Counted from the stretch's first letter, positions 1 to 13,835 are shown. The stretch: 64,000 nt of DNA from Punica granatum (GCF_007655135.1 NC_045129.1:31621122-31685121); one strand, 5' to 3'. Made by a program: numbers and translations. Notes: generated by a model not told the origin, from the sequence alone.

Positions 1-3000
1 AATTTACGTGTAGCAGAGGTTGTTGGTCAGCAACTGCAGCGCATCAGCGGTAAATTTGTTCTCATCATACAGCACATGGTAGTGAGCAGGCCTGCTTGTA
101 CCCTGTGCAAAGAAGCATGGAGCAAGTTCAGATTTTCAAACAGTTCCATCCCAGAAATGAGCAGAGATTTGAATTTGTTGTTTTCCAGTGGGAAACACGT
201 TTTGCTCACCTGAATACCAGCATGACTGTTCAAGTAAAAATCAAACTCGGTCGGGTGGCAGATATCAGTATCCACAACAGTACCTAATGGAAAAAATTAT
301 CATTTATGTTCAGCAAACATAAGGCAAACTAATAAACGAATACTTGGTAAAATAATGCAAACGAATCATACCAGGAAGAATATTGCCACTCCTATCCGTG
401 CGCCGCTGGTCCTCAGGGAAGAAGCGAGTGTGGTGCCTCTTTTGGACCACAACAAAGGTAATAGGAGGCAGGTATCCTTCCTCAAGCGAGGCACAGGCCT
501 GTATCAAAATAAATTATTATCCAAGAACTTTCAGAGGATTACTTGACAAAGCAGACCTGAAAGGAAAAAAAGTTGAAAATCGGCAATATTACCTTGCGGA
601 TTGCGTCAATTTCATACAGCTGCACCTGACTAAACTGGCCCTCACTAACTCCATCTCTGTAAAAGACCTAGCCTTGAGGTTGGAACCCCCAGCAGAAAAG
701 GCTGATCCAAGAATGAAAAAAGGAAGAGAATAGGATTACCTATAGAAGATAATCCTGCCAGGTTTCAGCCCAGTCGATCTTCTGAATGCCTTGAGGTGAT
801 CCCTGAAATAAAAGAGGATCCGGGATTAGTATCAAGGAGCGAACAAAAGAAGTGTCAAATACTACACCATCATGTACTAAGAAATGCGAATCATCCATCA
901 ATAACTTACATAATCATACTCTTGTGCATTGTCCCTTGTTGATTTGGAGCTTTCTTGTAGAGATCCTCTATAATTTCCTCCCGGTGGGATTGTGCGGAAA
1001 CAAGGCAGCGATACTTTGTTACCTCAGGCCAGTCCATCGAAGCAACAACCTAAACATCAAAAGAAACATCAGCCAAAACAAGAGAAGTTCAAGGGGAAAA
1101 TAAATTCTAAAAGCAGAAGATGAGAGGTCTTACAGCAGCAATAGAAGGGCTAGAATCGTCACCAGGTTGTGGATGAGTCACATCAGCCCCAAAGATGATG
1201 GTAGGCATATCAGACACGCATGGTATTTTTCTGTGTATAGCATCATTAAGAACAGAGTTCCTTCCACCAACCTACACATATAGTATCCAAATTGATATCC
1301 AGCTATATCCATTGAAACATTTCACACAACTTCATGAAATACTTAAGCATGTAATTAGGACTAAAACCAACCTTAACGTTGATCTTCAACGCCACATTCT
1401 CGAAGTACTGCTTGGACAGCTTTGCAGCTTGCCTAGGCTGGCAGCATTGGGAGACGATTCCCAGCTCAGTTTCGCATTTCCTTTTGATCCTTCCTGTAGA
1501 GAAATGGTCCAGGAAGCAGGAAAATCAGCTTCCACTGAGAAGAAAAAGTCCTGTAAAATGAACTTTAGGGAAAAGGACTTATATGATCGAAAACTCACCA
1601 TATGACCCGCTCATATCAGGCAGGATAATGATAAGCAACTGAAGCTGAGGGCAGTTCGAGCCAGCAAGTTTTGTCATGGACTCCTTATGCACATCAGCAA
1701 GAGCCCTCTCAAGCTGGTTAACGTTGGCAAACTTGATATCAAGCACAGGTCGGGGGTTGAACACCTGGAAGGAATCCAAAAACAATACCAGAGTCAATAT
1801 ACTCAAAAGACAAAAGATGGGAACAAAACTATATCATGGAAGGGATGGGCCTTACCATTCCTTTGCTGTTGCACATGTTAACCAGCTCGTCGCAGAAGTC
1901 ATAGGGAACATTTCTGTTCAACTTCATTGAGAAGTTTATACATGACCAGGCATCAACTCTCGCCCCATTGATCATTTTCTGTCAAAACAGACCATAAAAT
2001 CAAACATGGAGAAGAATCTAGAAGCAACGGACAAACTTGAAATATATATATATATATATAATGACTGGCTATTTAAGTATATTAAACAAAGTTTTACCTT
2101 GTTGATCATGTTCCATTGACCCATCCTTGGATCGACCGTAGCTTCTCTACCACTGGGATGATAATTTAACTGCAGTGGGACAAATAGGTGGGGAACGTGA
2201 AAACTTAAAGTAGATTTAATTCTACATATTATAGTTGATAAATCCAATATATATATATAAATAGTACAAAAGGGTTTACCATCGGTGCAGGTAAAACACG
2301 AGCAGAAACCTTCGCAAGATCACCACTTACTTTCATCCCAAATTCGTTGCTGACTAGATTGTCAGCACCAAAGTCTCTCTGTGAGACCATCTGCACAAGC
2401 ATTTCACACAAAGTTCATTTAGAAAAAATAAACAGTGATAAAATTAAGGAGTTTACAACTCGATGATAGAATGGGTATTGATACCTGTCTAATGTTGCGT
2501 TCCCTATCATTAGGGCGTTGACAGGTTGCCCTTAACAGATTCGAAACCTGTTTCTCATTGAGTTTCCTAGTATATCTTTGCCCACGGATAATTTTACAAA
2601 CCTGTGAAGGGATAAACAAAGTTTGACTACAACTACTGCACCTCATGAAAGGCCATTTAAAAAAAGAAAAAAAAAAAGGACCGAAACTAATGATAACAAA
2701 TAGTTATACCTCCATGGGCAAGTACACAGGCTTTGAATCACTGCCAGCTTGAAGGCAAGGCAGATTTGGATGTTTTACAACAATATTGTATTTCTGACGG
2801 AAATACTGGACAACTGAAATACTTGTTTTGTTATCATCAAGTGTAAACCTGACAAAAAGATAAATCAGTGGAGTGGGATGAGATTTCATACAAAATTCAA
2901 AAGCAAGCAAGAAGATACAATAGATTTGGACGTTACATGGTGTGCTGGGCAGATTGGGGAGAAATTCCAGTAATCCTGTACGTTCTGGCATATTCTTGGT

Positions 3001-5035
3001 GGACAAGCTCGACCTTCACCCCTCTCAAAGCTTTCTTCACCTGTATGAAGAACCAGGCACATTGATGCAAAAATCATTTTCACAATTAAAATTCATGATG
3101 CCATATGAGAGTCAATATTAGAAAACTGGCAAGCATAAAAGGAAAATCAGGTAATTACCTTGATGCGATCCTGATCAGATAGAGCTCTGGTCATGTCTCT
3201 GTAGTTGAAATGCTTCTGGATGAAATCTGTCACGATAACAGGATCATAGAAGGCTCTTGCAGAAAGATCTGCAGAGACAAAGTTAATCAACTTATGGTCA
3301 GGTAAATAATGTATTGCCCAAAAGACAGGCAGAATGTTAAGTGTCTAATACCAATATTCATTGAGAGGCCAAGCTGAGTAGGCCTCAAACTCTGATAGTA
3401 CCCTCGCCAATACTCAAGACCATCCCCAAGATCCCCTGTTGCGCCGAGGGTCGGGTGGAAAAAGGATCGGCCTACAACATTATATCTAATAAAACAGGAA
3501 ATTATCAGGTCAAGAATAATTAATAGCCTCCGGCGAACATTAAACAGTGACAAGATAGAGGTTTACAAGATTGAGGGTTGTGCCCTTAGAACCACATCAA
3601 GCACTTGTATAGTCTCCTGAGGGCATTCCGGCTGCACGCCCCTGAGAAATTGACGAAGGTGATGAAGATCACCATGCGAGGCAAGCTTCAAGTTAACCTT
3701 AAACAGGCGTTCGCGATCCTTCCTGCACAAGGAAAGAGTACTATCAAATCACAAGGGCACATTACATGTCATCAAATCACAAATCAAGCTTAAGTATGAA
3801 ACCGTCACCTCTTGGAACTCGAACCTCCATCATTCCTCTCAGGAAGCTTAACAACAAATTCTTTGGACTCAAAAGGGAAGGGGCCTGCTGTGTAGAGGCT
3901 CTTCCTGCCATCATAAGCAGGCATTCTCTTGCCCAAATGCGATTCACCATAGAGGTGAACAAGATTGGAGATCACCTCCCTACTGACTTGCTTCGAGGCA
4001 ATCTCGGGACTAATCGTCACCTGAAAAGAAACTGAGTTCAGGAAACGCGTATTCAACTTATAATACAAAGAATGGCTATCTATCGTACAAAAAAATTTAC
4101 ATGGAGCCAACCAATGGTTCTCGGAACATGGAAAGGACCAAAAAAAAAAACCACAAACAGAAAAACATTTAAATAGGCAAAAAATCACGGGACAAACAGT
4201 GTCCAGAAACCGTGAAGATGAAAAATGCAAAACAGACATACAGAATGCACAGTAAAGCCATTTCGAACAACAAAACAGGTATATTAGCTTACAGATGATG
4301 GGATCCCAGAAAGAAAGAAGTGTAAATAAAACACAAAAATGGCTATCTATCAGAAACGAGTTTCTGTATAAAACCTGAACACAGACGATTCGAGGAAACC
4401 AGATATGGAAAATCAGAGCGCATAAAAAACCCAACGACGAACAGCACTCCACAGGAAAACCAAACCTAATTCAGATCAAACAGTGACCAGGAACGTGCAG
4501 ATTAAAAAAAAAATACAAAACAGAGGAACAGAATGCGCAGTTATGCCATAGCGACTAGACAGGGAAGAAATACAGACAAAAACCAAAGACAAAGAAATCA
4601 GAGAAGGGAGAGCAGATCAATACTCACGTCGTAGTGGAAATAATCCTTGTCGGCGGCCTCGACGATGAAGTGGTTGGCACGAACGAAACATTTCATGCCA
4701 ACCCGACCGTAGCCAGGCCTCCTGGGAGGCACAATGGCCGACCCAGGCCGCCCCAAGGACAGCTTCTCTTCAATGTCGCGCCCAAGCTGAGCCACCTGGG
4801 CCGACGAAGATGCCGAAGGCGGCGGAGCAGAAGAGCTGGAAGCAACACTGGGGGTTGCAGTCGCAGCGGGGCGGGCGTAGGAGGCCCTGGGTGGTGGCCC
4901 GGAGCTTCCGGCTCCCCGGCCACCGGCCTGAGCGCGACCAGGCGTGAATGCAGGGGGCGGCTGATCGCCACCACCGGCAGGGCGCTGCCGATCTCCACGA
5001 CCGCCGCGGCCGCCTCGCCTTCCTCGGCTAGCCAT
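1..5035 (-). CDS. AGO5: ARGONAUTE protein, AGO5/MEL1-like (3' end beyond window)
   Basis: Small-RNA-guided slicer. Exons, minus strand: 5035-4628, 4020-3809, 3722-3567, 3485-3352, 3268-3159, 3040-2937, 2848-2710, 2601-2485, 2390-2280, 2169-2098, 1978-1856, 1764-1599, 1493-1372, 1271-1134, 1049-910, 802-740, 656-593, 498-372, 283-210, 102-8. All junctions are GT-AG and every phase agrees, giving about 892 residues with no stop. Order: Gly/Arg-rich N-terminus ([11 protein letters not shown] near residue 3), N domain, PAZ (about 300-460), MID (about 500-640), PIWI (from about 640). Visible catalytic residues are D688 (GADVTH), E728 (HREE) and D773 (YRDGVSEGQ); the final His lies beyond the window. 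The ATG at 5035 is chosen because it begins MASRGRRGG; the frame opens slightly upstream without another ATG. The segments [10 protein letters not shown] and [10 protein letters not shown] and the MID wording favour AGO5 over AGO1/10. Family knowledge: AGO5/MEL1 proteins act mainly in reproductive tissue. AGO identity is near certain, clade probable. Confidence 0.95.
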
Positions 5036-5300
5036 TGCTCTCACTGAGAGGTTTTTCCGTGAGAAGAAGAGCTCGACAGAGGGAGTGGGTAGGGGAGAAT
5101 GAGAAGAGAGAGAGAGAGAGAGGGAGGGAGGGAGTATTTACAAATTACAAGGGCGGAGGAAAGAGAGAGGAAGCGGAAGCGAAGGCAGAGAAACAAAAAA
5201 GGCGTGGGATTTGAGGGAGGATTATTGGGCCATCTCTCCCCCGATTAAATAGGCAAAAATAAAATAATGGGTAATTAGCAAAATTAATTAGAGAATGACC
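5036..5300 (-). promoter_or_regulatory. Leader and proximal promoter of the AGO gene
   Basis: On the coding strand the leader before the ATG at 5035 is pyrimidine-rich, with a (CT)n/(CCCT)n tract (5104-5134), typical of plant 5' leaders. A TATA-like TATTTAAT lies about 210 bp upstream (near 5245-5253). The start site is not defined; this is inferred from composition and position. Confidence 0.4.
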
Positions 5301-6222
5301 ATTATGCCCTCGGTTTTGTTCACAAGTAATTAATTACAGCTTTTTCTGCCTTCCGATAGAATCTTCCTTTCGGCGAAGGAAGATAATTCCTGATTTGAGA
5401 ATAACTTGGGGTGTTTCCTCTTCCAATTTAATCGAGTTTCATTGATTTTTTTTTTTCGGATTCATAGCGAAATTTCATTGTCGTTAGATTGTCTAAATCC
5501 GGGAGATAACAGTTAGAGGATCTGCATTTCAAAATCCAAGTCGGGACTTATCGTATTAATGAAGTTTTAATTATGTGTACAGATCTCGATTTCGACACTG
5601 CTTTAGATGCTTTAGAGATAATGCATTCAAAAATCCAACAAGTGCCTGGTAAGCCCGATGGGATTAGCAAGTGTGAGCAAGTTCAGCGGGGCTCGATGGT
5701 CGTTGTCATTGTATTTATCCGCATTTTATTACCGTATAAATTTCTAACTTGAATTTAATGACGCTTAAAATATATATATATATATTTGTATATATAAATT
5801 TGAAACTTGTGTTAAATGATATTTAAGCCGCATTGATGATAGAAATTGCTACTTACAAGTCAATTGAATATGTTCTCTTGAATCCGAATCAAAGCATCTT
5901 TATGTATTAGTTACCGTATTTCATGATGTAAAGTCTGCACTCTTTTAGAAAATCACGATTAATAAACCACACAAGAAGTTAACCACATAGTTTTCTATTA
6001 GGCTATTGTGGATTATTGCTCATTCATATCGCAGAAAAAAAAAATCTAACTAAAATTATTTTACTCGGTTCTTATAGTTTTAAGCTTTGCATATATTGTA
6101 CCAACTTTTATATCGATACGCGAATACACAGCTTACAAACCAATTTCGCTTCCAATACGCAATTTCGGTGGTAAATATGTAGTCACTGACTTTTTGCTCG
6201 TCCTCATTGATTCCCCTATATG
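5301..6222. other. AT-rich intergenic DNA
   Basis: No ORF or exon with recognisable coding character on either strand. A short (TA)n tract lies near 5770-5785. Probably distal promoter of the AGO gene plus unassigned DNA. Confidence 0.6.
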
Positions 6223-6420
6223 AGGTAAAAGTCAGCAAACTAACACCTTACTTTAATTTAAGTTCATATTTTTCTACTTATATATAGAATTAAGTTAAAA
6301 ATAAATGGTTGAGCGTTAAAAAAAAAGGTAAAAGTCAGCAAACTAACACCTTACTTTAATTTAAGTTCCTACTATTATAGAATTAAGTTAAAAATAAATG
6401 GTTGAGCGTTAAAAAAAAAG
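6223..6420. repeat. Two-copy tandem repeat, unit about 95-104 bp
   Basis: Copy 1 (6223-6326) and copy 2 (6327-6420) share the start GGTAAAAGTCAGCAAACTAA and the end AAATGGTTGAGCGTTAAAA. They differ mainly in a short central indel. A simple local tandem duplication ending in poly-A. Confidence 0.85.
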
Positions 6421-9400
6421 AAGGTCTGGGCCTTATTAGAAATCTTATCAAGATTATACATGGTTTCTAATTTGTCATAAATCTGGGCATTAGTTAAGAT
6501 CATGTTTGTTCATGCCGTTTAATTTTGATATGGCGGCACAATAACATTATATAATTTCAGCATTTCATATAAATGAAATTTGATAAATCGTACATAAATT
6601 TTTTTGATAGCATTCTCCAACTTAAATATCACTCTCAAAAATAATGACTTGTAAGCTGTCACTTGCTGTTATCTTATACTTTTTAAACTAGTCTCATTAG
6701 CCCGCGCATTGCGTGATCCTTTGCATTTTTCTTATTTTCAATTAATAATTTGTAAATTTAGTTTAATAAATTCATTGAGATAGATATGTGTCGCTTATTT
6801 TCTGTAAATTTAACTTACGAGTTAAGTAATTATTATATGGAGAATAGAGATTATAATTATTCTTTTGTGAATATAAATTAATTTTTTGCATAAATCTATA
6901 TTTGAGTTGGTTTGAATTTTCACAAAATTTGACGTGAATATTAGTATGGGAAAATCGAAGAGATGGTCGATTATGAGCTGAGAGTTTATCTAAAATACTC
7001 ACATCAAAACTCCCGATCGAACGAGTGGGATGCTCGTAGTTCACGTAAAAGGATTTTTCATTGTTTTTTCAGCTAGAAGCATGACACACGGACTTGTTCT
7101 GATTCTTTGCTTGGCCTTAATTTTGCTTTGTTCCCCTACTCGAATATCTCTTCAAAGTTGCGTTATCTAAGACGAATTACGTGCAGGGGAAATGGAATTT
7201 CACAATGAAGAAATTGACAAGAAATCGAAGTATCAGTTCCAAGGAAACAATAAATGTAAAAAGACATTTTAAATTATGCTTCGTGGAAGCATAATTTGAC
7301 AAGAAGTCTACATTAATATACTAAACGGTAATTTTACCTCCATAATATTACTTGGGATTTTTTTCCTTTAAGCATAATTGATTTTTTTTTTTGCTTGGCC
7401 ATTGATCTTACAAGTTGCGCATTTAATCAAGTCGAAAATAAAATCGAACAATTAAAGTGACGTAATAATCGAACTAAAATTACAAGCCAACATTGTTTCG
7501 ATTACTCGCGATTATATCAATAAAACCGGTTAATCGTGACGCGGCACACGCGAATCTCACAGTCCTCGAGACAGCGAACCACAATTACCACAAGTATGCT
7601 CCCACATTCACCTATAAATAAACACTGGAATCTCCCATGCGTGGGAACGCAAATTTCGTGAAAGAAGACCGAGGGGCAAAGTAGTAATTTGATAAGACAG
7701 AAAATTTATCCATAATTCCTCCTTCCTTAGGGGACAAGACGAAGCAACTTCCCCTGCAGTTTTGCCAGCGCACATTGCATACATGGGATTTGTGGGGTCC
7801 ACATGTGGGCCTCCCAGCTGGGCTCCACCAGCAATAAGCTTCCAGGAGAAGTTTTCTGATGGAAAGGAAGAAGAATGGGATGGAATCCCGAGGCTGACAC
7901 GTGTGAGAGGAGCGGAACGTGCGGATGAAAATCGAAATGGCAATAAGAAGGAAAAAATATGTAGAAAAATTGTGGGGCCCAATGGGGCTGCAAAATGGGA
8001 TTTGTCGGAGGTACGGATAATTTTCTCAGCCCTCGTACCTTCCCAAGAGATATGACAATTGGGAAAAATGAAAATGTTCAATCGTCTCATAGTGTATTTG
8101 GAAGAAATTTTGTTCTTGTCCTTCCCCTAATTTTCCAACCCTTTAGCTGTAAATTCCAAATGTACAATATGGTTTTGTCTTGCCCGGTAGCGAAGGGTAC
8201 TCGGAGTTTGTGGGGCCCGCGAACAACCGTTGAGTTGACGAGATGTATAAGTTTTCTAGTAGAGAGTGTACATGTGATTCGACAGTATCTTCTTTTGAAA
8301 TCAAAAACATAAAATAAACATAACAGCAAAAGAAAAATAAAAGAACATAATGTATGTATTGATTGATGTTTTTCAATGGAATTGGGGCCTTGCACCAAAT
8401 GAAACAAACGGTTTCATTACAATGGAAAATTGAGAGCCGGTGTCGATGCCAATTTCGATTATGTGCATATTACGAACTTTAGGACGATTATTGCCTTGGC
8501 CAAAAAGTGAAAAACAAAATGATTATGTGGGATAACTTTGCTCAACGTAGAGCGGTATGTTAATGACGATTGTCAGTTTATCACCATCACATCAGTCCAA
8601 TTAAACTTAGTGCTAATTTAGTCAATTGGGCTAGTTCTCTTAAAATTTAATATCTCTAATGAGAAAGAATCTCACTTGTAATTTGACAAAAAATCATGAT
8701 TCAAATCTCGAATTTTGCCTCCCTCATATTTTGACAATTTCGATTAGGGGAAGAGTGATATCTCCTCCCATTCGAACTTCAGAGTAGTATTTTCCATCCG
8801 CGCATCGAGATCTTCTAACACTCTCACATAATAAGATGCCTATTACTTTCATAACAATAACAACGATGCCAATCCGAGAGAGCCAGAGGATGCGACTCGT
8901 AGGTAATAACATTGCTCTTCGAAGATACATTCTTCGAAAATACATAACGAAGATGCTCAATTGGGAGCCTTCCGATCGGATGACAATGTAACATGACAGT
9001 TGTTCAAAACTTTCTATCCAATCCAATCCGTACCAAATTTCGTGCTTTCAGGTGACCGACCGTGGCTTTTTTTTTTTATATAAGTGGAAAAACTTTGGCC
9101 GTTCGATCGGGAGAGATTTACTTGAATTTCACGGTCCAGATTGCTGGGGCTCCATCATGGGCCCACCCCGTCTGGATAATTTACTATATTTTTTCGGAAA
9201 AGGCCAAAAAAGGATGACAACGAAAGGGGAAAAGGCAGTACAAGGAAAATGGAGCAGAGAAGAAACGTCATAAAGGGTCAGTTCGTCCGTACACATAACT
9301 CCTTGTGCTTAGTGATGAAGCTACCTGTGGGCGCTGATACGCTGCTCGCGCTGCAACAGCGGAGTGGCTACTCTGACACGTGGCGTTGAATGATGGGCCT

Positions 9401-9627
9401 TTTCCGTTGACTTTCTTTTTCTTCGTCAATTCTAGATATTTCATTCCTCTATCGAGGGTGTTTTCCAAATTAGACTTCTTTTTAAAATTTATTCTCCAAT
9501 TAGATTTAATTTGAAAATAATTCTCAATCTAAATTCCCTTGTGTGAATTCATTTCAATTCAATCCTTATTCTTTAAACTCTTTTAAAAATACTCTAAAAA
9601 AGTATAATCGGATAATCATTAAAAAAA
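6421..9627. other. Intergenic DNA, no supported gene
   Basis: The ORFs at 7608-8090 and 8087-8407 overlap in several frames and have no recognisable domain. Patches at 7780-8220 and 9130-9180 are richer in GC, with GGGCCC words, and could be old promoter or exon remnants, but I cannot assign them. Confidence 0.5.
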
Positions 9628-10663
9628 GGATAAATTGCACCGGTGGTCCAAAATGTTTTACAAATGTTACATGATAGTCCAAAAAGTTTTTTTCTTTATA
9701 TGATGGTACAAAATGTTTCAAAGTTGTTTCATGATGGTACAAACCGTCAACTCGAGCTTGACGCCGTCAAGCCGATGCTGACGTGGCTATTACGTGTCAC
9801 CTCCTTGCTGACGTGGTCGAAAAAAAAAAAAATTTTAAAAATAATTTAAAAATTTAAAAACTTTTAAAAATAATTAAAATTTTAAAAACTTTTAAAAATA
9901 ATTTAAAAATTAAAAACTTTTAAAAAATAATTTTTAAACTTTTAATTTAAAATTAAAAAGAATTTTAATATTAAATAGTAATTTTTTTATAATTTTTTTA
10001 AAAAAGTGAAAAACAAAAAATTAAAAAATTAAAGAAAGGGGATTTAAAACAGGGAATTATAAATTTAACACCTTTTAAAAAATTTTTAAGAAAATTTTAA
10101 AAAATTTCCGCCCATTTTCCAAAAAAGGGGCCGAAAATTCCCCATAAATTTAAAGAAAATTTAAAAAGAATTTTTCAAAAGGGGAGATTTTTTCAAAAGA
10201 ATTTTAAACATTTTCAAATTTTGAAAAGTAATTTTTTTATTTTTTTCTAAATTTTTACTCTTTTTGTATTGGGGGTTTATTTTTTTTTATTTTAAAAAAA
10301 AATTAAAAATTTTTTTTTTAAAAAAATAATTTTCAAATTTTCAAATTTAAAATATTTTTTTTTAATTTTTGAAAAATTTTTACTTTTTTTGTATTTTTTT
10401 AATTATTTTTTGTATTTTTTTGGACTTTTTAAATTTTTATTTTCTCTTAAATGACTTGGCGCACTATGATTGGTTCCACGTAACAAAAGTGACATATAGG
10501 ACGCGCCACGTCAGCAAAATATTAACGGCGTTAGGGCCAATTGACGGTTTGTACCATCATGAAACAACTTTGAAACATTTTGTACCATCATGTAACGAAA
10601 AAAACTTTTTGAACCATCATGTAACATTTGTAAAACATTTTGGACCACCAGTGCAATTTATCC
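9628..10663. mobile_element. Mutator-like long-TIR element, copy 1 (non-autonomous)
   Basis: Long terminal inverted repeats start GGATAAATTGCACCGGTGG on the left and mirror as CCACCAGTGCAATTTATCC on the right. Similarity extends about 150-200 bp inward through a GACGCCGT/TGACGTGGC block. Flanks carry TAAAAAAA on both sides (9620-9627 and 10664-10671), an 8-bp duplication, though homopolymeric. The interior (about 9820-10440) is almost pure A/T and codes for nothing. Sister copies lie at 14260-15002 and 35430-36088, with a diverged one at 38439. The Mutator-like label is inferred from TIR and TSD lengths. Confidence 0.8.
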
Positions 10664-12421
10664 TAAAAAAAATAGTCGTTTTGCCAATTCAGTTAACCGA
10701 TTGATCGAATTTTCAAAAAAATAATGAATTCTACATATAAATTAATTGGTTCGGCTATTTTGAACAAAATTCTTAGGAGTTAAGCATGAAATGAAGCCAA
10801 TTTTTATGTTCCTAAAGATACTTCTATGTTTTATATACTATACCAGTTTTTCCAATTTGTTTAACCGAAATCTACATAAAAATTAATTGGGTTCGGCTAT
10901 GTTGGACGCAATTTTTAAGAGTCAAACGTAAATTAAAGTTGATTTTGGTGGATTTATAAGTTTTGTCAATTTAATTTTCAATTATTTTTACTAGTTAAAT
11001 TATTTTAGTTATTTTATTGAATTTTATTTAATCATTTTTATTATTTTATATTTTTAAAACTATTTATGATTAAAGATCAATGTGTGTAAACGGATTATAT
11101 AAAGTCACTAATCAAATCGGTTGTTGGCTACATACCGAATTGAAGTAGTATTGATCCTCAACTTACATCCTCAATTTTTTTAACCCAACATACCCACCCT
11201 CAAGAATTAACGGAAGAGCAAATGCTTAAGGATTTAATTAAGGATTAATGATAATAGCGTTATTCCTTTTCGCTGCCCTCTATTAAGTTAAGCACTTAAA
11301 TCAAACAAATTAAAATAATTTAGGAATATATGTAAAAAGAAGAATAATGTTACCTATTTCTTATTGGGACAAGGACTTAAATCAAACAAATCAAAATGTT
11401 TTGAGGAATGTAAATAATAAATAAAATAATGTAAGTCTATTATAAAAATTAGTCTGTAAAGAAGTCTATTATGAGAAATATTTTGCGAAAGAGATCTAAT
11501 TTGGGCAAAAACCCCCACATGTAAGTCCTAAGAGAAGATCAATTCACAAATATTGCCAAGTCTCCTTCCACGACCAATGTAGGATTTCGGATATTATGAA
11601 ATCCGTATTAAGAAATAAGTTACGGATTCATAAATGATTCACAGTCCCTTAAGTGCAAGTTCTCTATTTCCTATAAAACTCATAATCTATAGGCGTAGAT
11701 TACAATTTATAAGTATATTGCTGATTTTATACTCAATCATCGTAACTTTGAAGCAGCTATGACCACAACGATCAATATATGTATGAGCCAAATAAGTTAG
11801 TTCTACACCATCTTCTTCCTTTTATATATTTTTTTAACATGGTTTCGTGTTTTTTCTTTCATAAGTGCAATCGCATTCTGAAGCTAAGAATATTTCCCTT
11901 TCGAGAATTTACGTCTGGTCAGGATCAAATCTAATCTTTTTGAAATTTTCTCCAGGTTCAAATTAAACCTTGTTGGGAGGCAAAGTGAAAAAGAAAAAGA
12001 TCTTTGTCGAGAATATGTAGCCTTTAATTAGGGGAAAAAAAGGTGTTGTGCTGGTCATCTCATCCGGCATTAAGAAAGACCGAAAAAGTTTCATCATGTA
12101 CGATGTATTCCTCCTGTGCAGCTACTAAATTATAAATTAATAACATCGATATAATAATGTCGCGAGTCGCGACCATTACCATACCTTTTAATAACATCAT
12201 TAACAAGATGGAAACGCGGAAATTGGTAACCTACATCACCGTGCGTGTATAGTGCCATATTGTAATCTGACTAGGATGTATGATTGTCGTGTATCATCCA
12301 ATGTTGGTGATCCTAATCCCTCAATGTGCTAGATAATGATTAATTTATTATGCATATATATATATATATATATGTATATATGCCCTCTTACACTCACTAA
12401 ACGCGTGCAAGATTGCTTTTA
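10664..12421. other. AT-rich intergenic DNA
   Basis: No coding signal. Holds a loose repeat of a motif like AAATTAATTGGTTCGGCTAT (around 10740 and 10880) and a (TA)n microsatellite at about 12353-12378. Probably decayed repeat sequence. Confidence 0.5.
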
Positions 12422-13122
12422 GAGTCCGTTTAGTACACTGGAATGTTAGATTACAGGGAATATTAGATTGCAGGGAAAGTAAGCCCGATAATATTATATT
12501 ATAAGGAATATAACGTTACTGTGTATGGTATGTTATTATGTATTTAGAAAAGTATAAGGTAATATGAGATTACAACGTTTTGTATATTAAATAAAGCGAT
12601 GGAGAGAAAAGTAATTTTACAAATATACCCCATATATATTTTTTATTTTAAATATATTTATATTAATTTATTGTTATATGTTTATAGTAATATTTAATAT
12701 AAACATTTAAATAAATATTTTTATAAAAAAATATGTATTTAAATTTTTATATGAAATATAAATATAAATAATATATTTAATGTAAAATAATATATAGAAA
12801 TATTTATATCTATATAATCTATAATATTATTTAAATATTTTATATTAAATATAAATATGCATTATATATTTAATATAAATATATAAGAACAAGATTACAC
12901 CATTGGTCTAATCTCCAAATGCCAACCTTGAGTTTGGTATTTGGGGTAAGTTTGGTATTTGGAGATTACCCCAAATCAAAGCCTGGGAATCTCAAATTGA
13001 GATTTCCAGGCTCAAATTTCCTACCCCGGGCCCGAGTTTCTTGCCAAATGCAAGAAACTTGGGTGTAATCTAAGAGGGAATCTCAGATTTCCCCGTAGAT
13101 TACACGGAACCAAGCGGCCCCC
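12422..13122. mobile_element. Candidate MITE or short DNA-transposon relic
   Basis: The left end (TCCGTTTAGTACACTGGAAT) and the reverse complement of the right end (GGGGCCGCTTGGTTCCGTGT) both carry the CCGYTTRGTWC-type start seen in many hAT-like MITEs. Both ends also hold GATTACA-rich words. The right part (12900-13110) contains nested hairpins: AGCCTGGGAATCTCA pairs with TGAGATTTCCAGGCT, and AGTTTCTTG with CAAGAAACT. No clean target duplication seen. Confidence 0.45.
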
Positions 13123-13835
13123 AAAGATCGGCGTGCAATGTTAGTATTTATTCCATCATTGTTTTGGTTAAAATTGAGGATTTAAATTTGGTTTTTTAAA
13201 ATTTTTTGAATTGGTTGTTCACGAATGAATATATGCATATAACAGTATATAACTAGCGTTTAATCTCATGCGTTACACGGGCTTGTGTTCATATATTTAT
13301 ATTATTTACAAATAATAATTATAACATTTTAAGATATTAATTAATTAATTTATTATTATTATTATTATTGAAAATAAAAGTTCTCAATAATCAATTTTCA
13401 AAAATAATTTTCAATAGAGTTGCATGAATGTTTTTGAATGATGCAATTATACTTTTATGATCAATATTCTTATTATGTCTTGTGAATTTATTTAACTTCT
13501 TTCACAATGTTAGTTTGTGTTATATATATATATATTTATTTTATATACTTTTACTATTTTATATTACTTTTTAAATATATGGAATCTTCTTTCTAAATAA
13601 AGATTATTATTATTCTATATAATATCATTTTCTCAATTTATATAATCTTTCTTCGTGGGTAAGGTTTGTTATTATTCTATATATAATGATATATTATATA
13701 TTTTTATTTTTTATATTTGTATATTTATTAACCCTATTTTTTAGATATATTGTTAATACATTTCTTATTATTTTAGAATTTATTAAAGGTAATATCTATG
13801 ATTCATCATTCTTATTTTTAACACGTTAAATTTTA
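13123..13835. other. Very AT-rich spacer
   Basis: Low-complexity (TA)n and (TTA)n stretches. No gene or element boundary can be read. Confidence 0.5.

Noticed and set aside
3805..4452. A 215-residue minus ORF in the AGO gene
   Set aside because: Only its 3' part (3809-4020) is exon 2; the rest is read-through of intron 1.
4634..5047. A 137-residue plus-strand ORF
   Set aside because: Antisense of the GC-rich first exon of the AGO gene.
7608..8090. A 160-residue minus-strand ORF
   Set aside because: No domain, overlapping ORFs on both strands, no splice or promoter context that singles it out.
10369..10704. ORF at the end of the long-TIR element
   Set aside because: The frame is mostly poly-T translation plus TIR; not protein-like.
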